The notes beneath the pieces are model-generated. The model was not told where the DNA came from, searched no databases, and saw only the letters and a list, made by a program, of their open reading frames with translations. A stretch of 16,615 nucleotides of DNA from CAZLYK01 sp964563495 (GTDB lineage: Bacteria > Acidobacteriota > Blastocatellia > RBC074): positions 1 through 16,615 of the forward strand of contig CAZLYK010000124.1 in NCBI GenBank assembly GCA_964563495.1, read 5' to 3'. Both the position numbers and the translations under genes were made by a program. Shown here in pieces: positions 16,578-16,615 of the stretch (within the stretch, counting starts at the first letter, position 1; each line of letters opens with the position of its first letter).

Positions 16578-16615
16578 TTTTTTTGGAAAGCCTTCGCGTT
16601 TCCCGTCTAAATCAT

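Overview
The window is a moderately GC-rich stretch of bacterial chromosome carrying ordinary, well-spaced protein genes. I see no phage, plasmid, CRISPR or insertion-sequence genes. Several features together suggest a soil or environmental bacterium of an Acidobacteriota-like group: a large STAND ATPase with TPR repeats, a PrsK/PrsR-like two-component system, a CoA-acylating semialdehyde dehydrogenase and CAGGAT-rich palindromic intergenic repeats. That placement is inference; there is no rRNA or marker gene to settle it.

Region 1 (1-5.6 kb) is read leftward. It holds a gene for an ATP-grasp ligase with a Lys/Ser/Thr-rich tail, then a YbdK-type carboxylate-amine ligase, then a membrane-anchored NB-ARC/TPR protein. 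The two ligases resemble the two-step arrangement of glutathione-like peptide synthesis, but the product is unknown. A very stable hairpin precedes the ATP-grasp gene, and a perfect 41-bp palindrome followed by a U7 tract ends it, so the YbdK gene is probably transcribed separately.

Region 2 (5.7-7.6 kb) holds a secreted protein that may be LolA-like (+) and a triple-BON-domain membrane-anchored protein (-). They converge with a 7-bp gap.

Region 3 (7.7-14 kb) is a rightward run of four genes: a membrane sensor kinase, an NtrC-type sigma-54 activator related to PrsR, a class-III aminotransferase and a methylmalonate/malonate-semialdehyde dehydrogenase. The last two fit omega-amino-acid (beta-alanine type) or valine/pyrimidine catabolism: transamination to a semialdehyde, then oxidative CoA acylation. 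Close spacing after the regulator suggests, but does not prove, co-transcription with the two-component genes.

Region 4 (14-16.6 kb) is read leftward: a small conserved protein of unknown function with a His cluster, followed after 29 bp by an MFS exporter. To the right lies about 360 bp without a convincing gene, a strong bidirectional terminator, and a small doubtful ORF preceded by 15-bp tandem repeats.

The most distinctive signal is a palindromic repeat family seen at three loci (1-42, 4380-4466, 13959-14089). At all three the repeat itself supplies the last codon and stop (GAA TAG) of a leftward gene. The two arms of each complete copy match each other in locus-specific positions.
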